A DNA stretch of 31,720 bases from a virus, in IMG/VR virus record IMGVR_UViG_3300006805_000097, positions 1 to 31,720 of that record. One strand, 5' to 3'. A model generated the notes under the pieces. It made no database searches. It was not told the DNA's origin and saw only the letters and a program-made list of their open reading frames with translations. How positions within the stretch are numbered: the first letter of the stretch is position 1; each line of letters starts with the position of its first letter. This document shows, piece by piece, positions 29,278 through 31,720 of this stretch. Position numbers and translations under genes: made by a program.

Positions 29278-31650
29278 TCAGGCAGCCCACCTTTCGCCAC
29301 CGCCACTGAGCGATTCCGCGAATCGGCGGGCGCATTCGCCAAGCCACTGGGCCTGGTCAGATCCGCTCGGCATGGCAGTCCCGGCATTTTCAAGCGCCGC
29401 GATTGGCGGAAGTACCATGGGCTTCGGTTCTGTTTTAATCGACGCCTCGGCCGGGTACATACGGATCTTCTTTTTCTCCCAGCCGGGCTGGTGCGCGATG
29501 GCGCCGAAGAATTGATTGGATGGCCGGGGACGGCTCTCTCCGTTCGCTCGGCACCACTTCAGGTAGGCGGCATAGAAGTCGGTGGCCAGGCATGGAACGA
29601 CGGGAAGATCGGCATCACCGAGAATCCATTCCTGAGAGAAGCGCAGCTCGCTGGCAGCCGATAGGCTGATCAGGTTGCGCTTGGCCTGGGTCATCGGCGG
29701 GCGCTTCTTGGGGTGGAAGTTGGATAGATCGCGCCGCAGCAGGAAGTTATAGAAGGCTTCGGTACCGCCGTTGGCCAGCTCGGCATGCAGATCGTCATAG
29801 AACGATTCGGGAAGTGCCGGCGGGGTGTAGATGACGAGGTGCCGGCGGTCGTCGTTTTCCAGCGGCAGCGGCTGGTTTTCGTTCGATAGATAGACGATGT
29901 TCAGGTGGTTCTTCTGGTTGTAAGCAACCAGCCCCTTGGGGTTGATGCGGATGGTGTCGCCAGTGACCAGGTTCTTCAGCTTGTTTTTTACGTGCCACAT
30001 TTCCATGCGGCTGACGATTTCCTCGGCCAGGATGAACAGGCGGTTTTCGCCCCAGTCCGAATTGAACTTGTCCTCGATGGCGTCCTGATCAACGACGAGC
30101 CCATACTGCCCGTAGATGGTGCACATGACCTTGAAAAGCGTTGTCTTTCCGGTGCCCTGCGGGCCGTGCATGATCACGGCGCTACCCATCTTGGCGCCCG
30201 GGTTCTGCAGCGGCCAGGCCAGCCAGTCGAGCATGTAGTCGGCGACCTCGCTGCCGTTGGCCTCGGCATTGCAAAGGAATTCAACCAGCTCGAGCAGCAC
30301 GTCGCACTTGCCGGCCGCCGGCTTGATCGGCCAGCCTTTCCAGGTGTTGAGCAGCACGTCCGGATCTTTGCCGGAAGGATCGAAGCCGACCTGGTCAAGA
30401 TAGTAGGCGCCGCGTGTGATCCACACCGGATGCCGCTTGATGTCATCACCCCGCACGCCGGCCGGCAACAGCGCAATCATCTGCGAGCGCTTGGCTACCT
30501 TGTTGGTCCACGTGTCGAAAACGTAATCGCCCGTCCCATCGTCCAGCGGCACGAAGCGCCCAATGATGTCATCGAGGTCCATGACCGACTGTGCCGCCCT
30601 ACGCTTACCCGTCTCCCCTCCCCCCGGTTGCCCGCTATTCCCGCGCGCCGCAGGGGTCGCCTTCCAGCCGAGTGCCGAGAGGGAGGATTCGATCTGTTTT
30701 GCGACAGCATCGTGGCCTTCGAGCAGATGCAGATCGTTGAAATCGGTGGGGCCCTTGGTGTCGGTCGGGCGCTCGTCCTTGAAAATCGGCAGAGCGACAC
30801 CGCCATCGACGGCCAGCGCGGCATTTTGCGCGGCGGTCAGCCCGGGGTTTCCTTCGGTGCGGTAGTCGTCGTCGGCGCAGATCAGGATCTTCGCGCGCTT
30901 GTACTTGGCCTGCAGCGCCTTGGCCACGGACAGAAGATTTCCTGCGTCGAAAGCCACAGCCACCGGCAGATTCGTCGCCTGGTTGATGGATGCCGCCGTG
31001 GCGAACCCTTCTGCCACCAGTAACAGGCGATCGGGAATACCGCCGATCAGGAAGAAGTGCCCCTTCTTGGCCAGGCCAGCCGGCCAAAATGACTTGTCCC
31101 GGCCGTGCTTTTTCTCGTCGTAAATGATCTGCAGGCCGTAGGTCCGGCGCTCGGTGTCCTGAATCGGAATGCAGAACTTCCCGCCCGGCAGAAAACGCCC
31201 GCCGTGCGTCTCGACACGCTTGCGCTTGAGGTACTCGGACTGGTCTCGGCTGCCTTCCTGACAGTGCGATCGCCAGGCGAAGTCGGCGCGCCGGGCGCAT
31301 TCTTCGGCAACCCGCTTTGCTTCTGCTTCGACCCGCTTGCGGTCGGCCTGAATGCGAGCTCGTAACGCTTCGAGCTGTTCGGCCGTCATCGCCTGCCGAT
31401 CCTTGCGCGGCAGCTCGATCTTCTGCACCAGGTTCTCGGCGCCCCAGAAAGCACCGAAGCTGCCGACGATCAGCAGACCAGAACCATCGGCCCGCGGCAA
31501 TTCGTACAGTTGAAACCAGCCCCGCTTTTCCCGTCCGCCATCCTTGTGACGGCAGCGGCGGCGCGAGCCAATGACAATATCGCCAGGCGCAATGTCGAGG
31601 CCAAAGGCCTGCATCTGCCCGAGCACATCATCAAAATTTGTCCAGCTCAC
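29278..31650 (-). CDS. Primase-helicase with Toprim and DUF5906-like domains
   Basis: This 790-residue protein begins at a GTG (31650) preceded by GGAGA, giving MSWTNFDDVLGQMQAFGL, the common start of the family. Residues ~210-300 contain a Toprim-like site (LLLVAEGFATAASIN, KILICADDDYR). The C-terminal half has an SF3-like helicase core: MHGPQGTGKTTLF (Walker A), LFILAEEI (Walker B) and IVYLSNENQPLPL. Such proteins prime and unwind DNA at phage origins, as P4-type alpha proteins do. Upstream lie GTTCAC repeats, and the repeat block follows the stop. A 21-codon upstream extension is possible but lacks support. Confidence 0.85.
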   Translation of the reverse strand: MSWTNFDDVLGQMQAFGLDIAPGDIVIGSRRRCRHKDGGREKRGWFQLYELPRADGSGLLIVGSFGAFWGAENLVQKIELPRKDRQAMTAEQLEALRARIQADRKRVEAEAKRVAEECARRADFAWRSHCQEGSRDQSEYLKRKRVETHGGRFLPGGKFCIPIQDTERRTYGLQIIYDEKKHGRDKSFWPAGLAKKGHFFLIGGIPDRLLLVAEGFATAASINQATNLPVAVAFDAGNLLSVAKALQAKYKRAKILICADDDYRTEGNPGLTAAQNAALAVDGGVALPIFKDERPTDTKGPTDFNDLHLLEGHDAVAKQIESSLSALGWKATPAARGNSGQPGGGETGKRRAAQSVMDLDDIIGRFVPLDDGTGDYVFDTWTNKVAKRSQMIALLPAGVRGDDIKRHPVWITRGAYYLDQVGFDPSGKDPDVLLNTWKGWPIKPAAGKCDVLLELVEFLCNAEANGSEVADYMLDWLAWPLQNPGAKMGSAVIMHGPQGTGKTTLFKVMCTIYGQYGLVVDQDAIEDKFNSDWGENRLFILAEEIVSRMEMWHVKNKLKNLVTGDTIRINPKGLVAYNQKNHLNIVYLSNENQPLPLENDDRRHLVIYTPPALPESFYDDLHAELANGGTEAFYNFLLRRDLSNFHPKKRPPMTQAKRNLISLSAASELRFSQEWILGDADLPVVPCLATDFYAAYLKWCRANGESRPRPSNQFFGAIAHQPGWEKKKIRMYPAEASIKTEPKPMVLPPIAALENAGTAMPSGSDQAQWLGECARRFAESLSGGGERWAA

Positions 31651-31667
31651 GCCCTGTCTCCATTCTT

Positions 31668-31683
31668 GTTCACTATGTTCACC
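31668..31683. repeat. Short GTTCAC direct repeats upstream of the primase gene
   Basis: Two copies of GTTCAC with a 9-bp period (31668-31673 and 31677-31682) sit just upstream of the primase start. They could belong to a longer iteron or regulator-binding array beyond the window edge. Only two copies are visible, so support is weak. Confidence 0.35.
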
Positions 31684-31720
31684 ACCCACCCACACCAAAA
31701 TAAACGCGGTTCGCAATACC

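Noticed and set aside
29006-29347. N-terminal extension of the 86-residue gene giving VPGVPG repeats
   Set aside because: The repeats are translated DNA palindromes and iterons. The frame overlaps the primase end, and a compact gene starts at ATG 29005.
1-31720. tRNA or rRNA genes
   Set aside because: No cloverleaf with a TTCGA-type arm and acceptor stem, and no rRNA-like stretch, was recognised in reading; a dedicated search was not possible.

Overview
The window is part of a temperate siphovirus (prophage or phage contig) with a lambda-like head and tail gene order. The DNA looks GC-rich and the protein style (GpA/Nu1 terminase, lambda-type portal, GH19 endolysin with nested Rz/Rz1, Toprim-DUF5906 primase) suggests a betaproteobacterial host, perhaps Rhodocyclales. 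That host guess rests on general resemblance only. No tRNA, rRNA, CRISPR array or IS element was recognised.

Layout. Positions 1-7187 (+ strand) are a tightly packed early/accessory operon, with many ATGA stop-start overlaps. It opens with part of a diversity-generating retroelement (DGR): two DUF1566-like target genes with near-identical 3' variable repeats, followed by an Avd-type four-helix-bundle gene. Next come small unknown genes, a DEDDh exonuclease, an HTH-HNH endonuclease, a winged-helix protein, a C5 cytosine methyltransferase with an internal repeat array, an excisionase-like HTH protein and the first ~50 codons of an integrase. From 7101 to 29005 (- strand, read right to left) lies the morphogenesis and lysis operon: three small genes, a truncated ParB-like ORF, terS, a rearranged cassette locus, terL, an HTH regulator, a gpW-like protein, portal, a polysaccharide-deacetylase-like virion protein, a fused protease-major capsid protein, head-tail connectors, tail tube, frameshifted tail chaperones, tape measure, tail tip genes, two holin candidates, endolysin and spanins. 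A ~270-bp gene-free block of palindromes and iteron-like repeats (29006-29277) separates this from the replication primase-helicase (29278-31650).

Main points of interest. (1) The two DUF1566 variable repeats differ at 16 of 105 bases, every one at codon position 1 or 2 and none at position 3. This is what adenine-directed mutagenic retrohoming predicts. The adjacent Avd gene supports it, but no reverse transcriptase or template repeat is visible here. (2) An exact 26-bp inverted repeat links the methyltransferase repeat region to the point where the integrase and a convergent late gene are both cut short. This marks a rearrangement, an invertible segment or an assembly chimera. (3) Between terS and terL, two unrelated small genes occupy the same ATGA-coupled slot and are separated by a terL-start/terS-end chimera. 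(4) A CE4-like deacetylase domain sits in the head module. (5) A 30-bp element occurs twice in the head module, once overlapping the end of the HTH regulator gene and once upstream of the capsid gene.

All functional calls come from reading motifs and gene order by eye; no database search was run.
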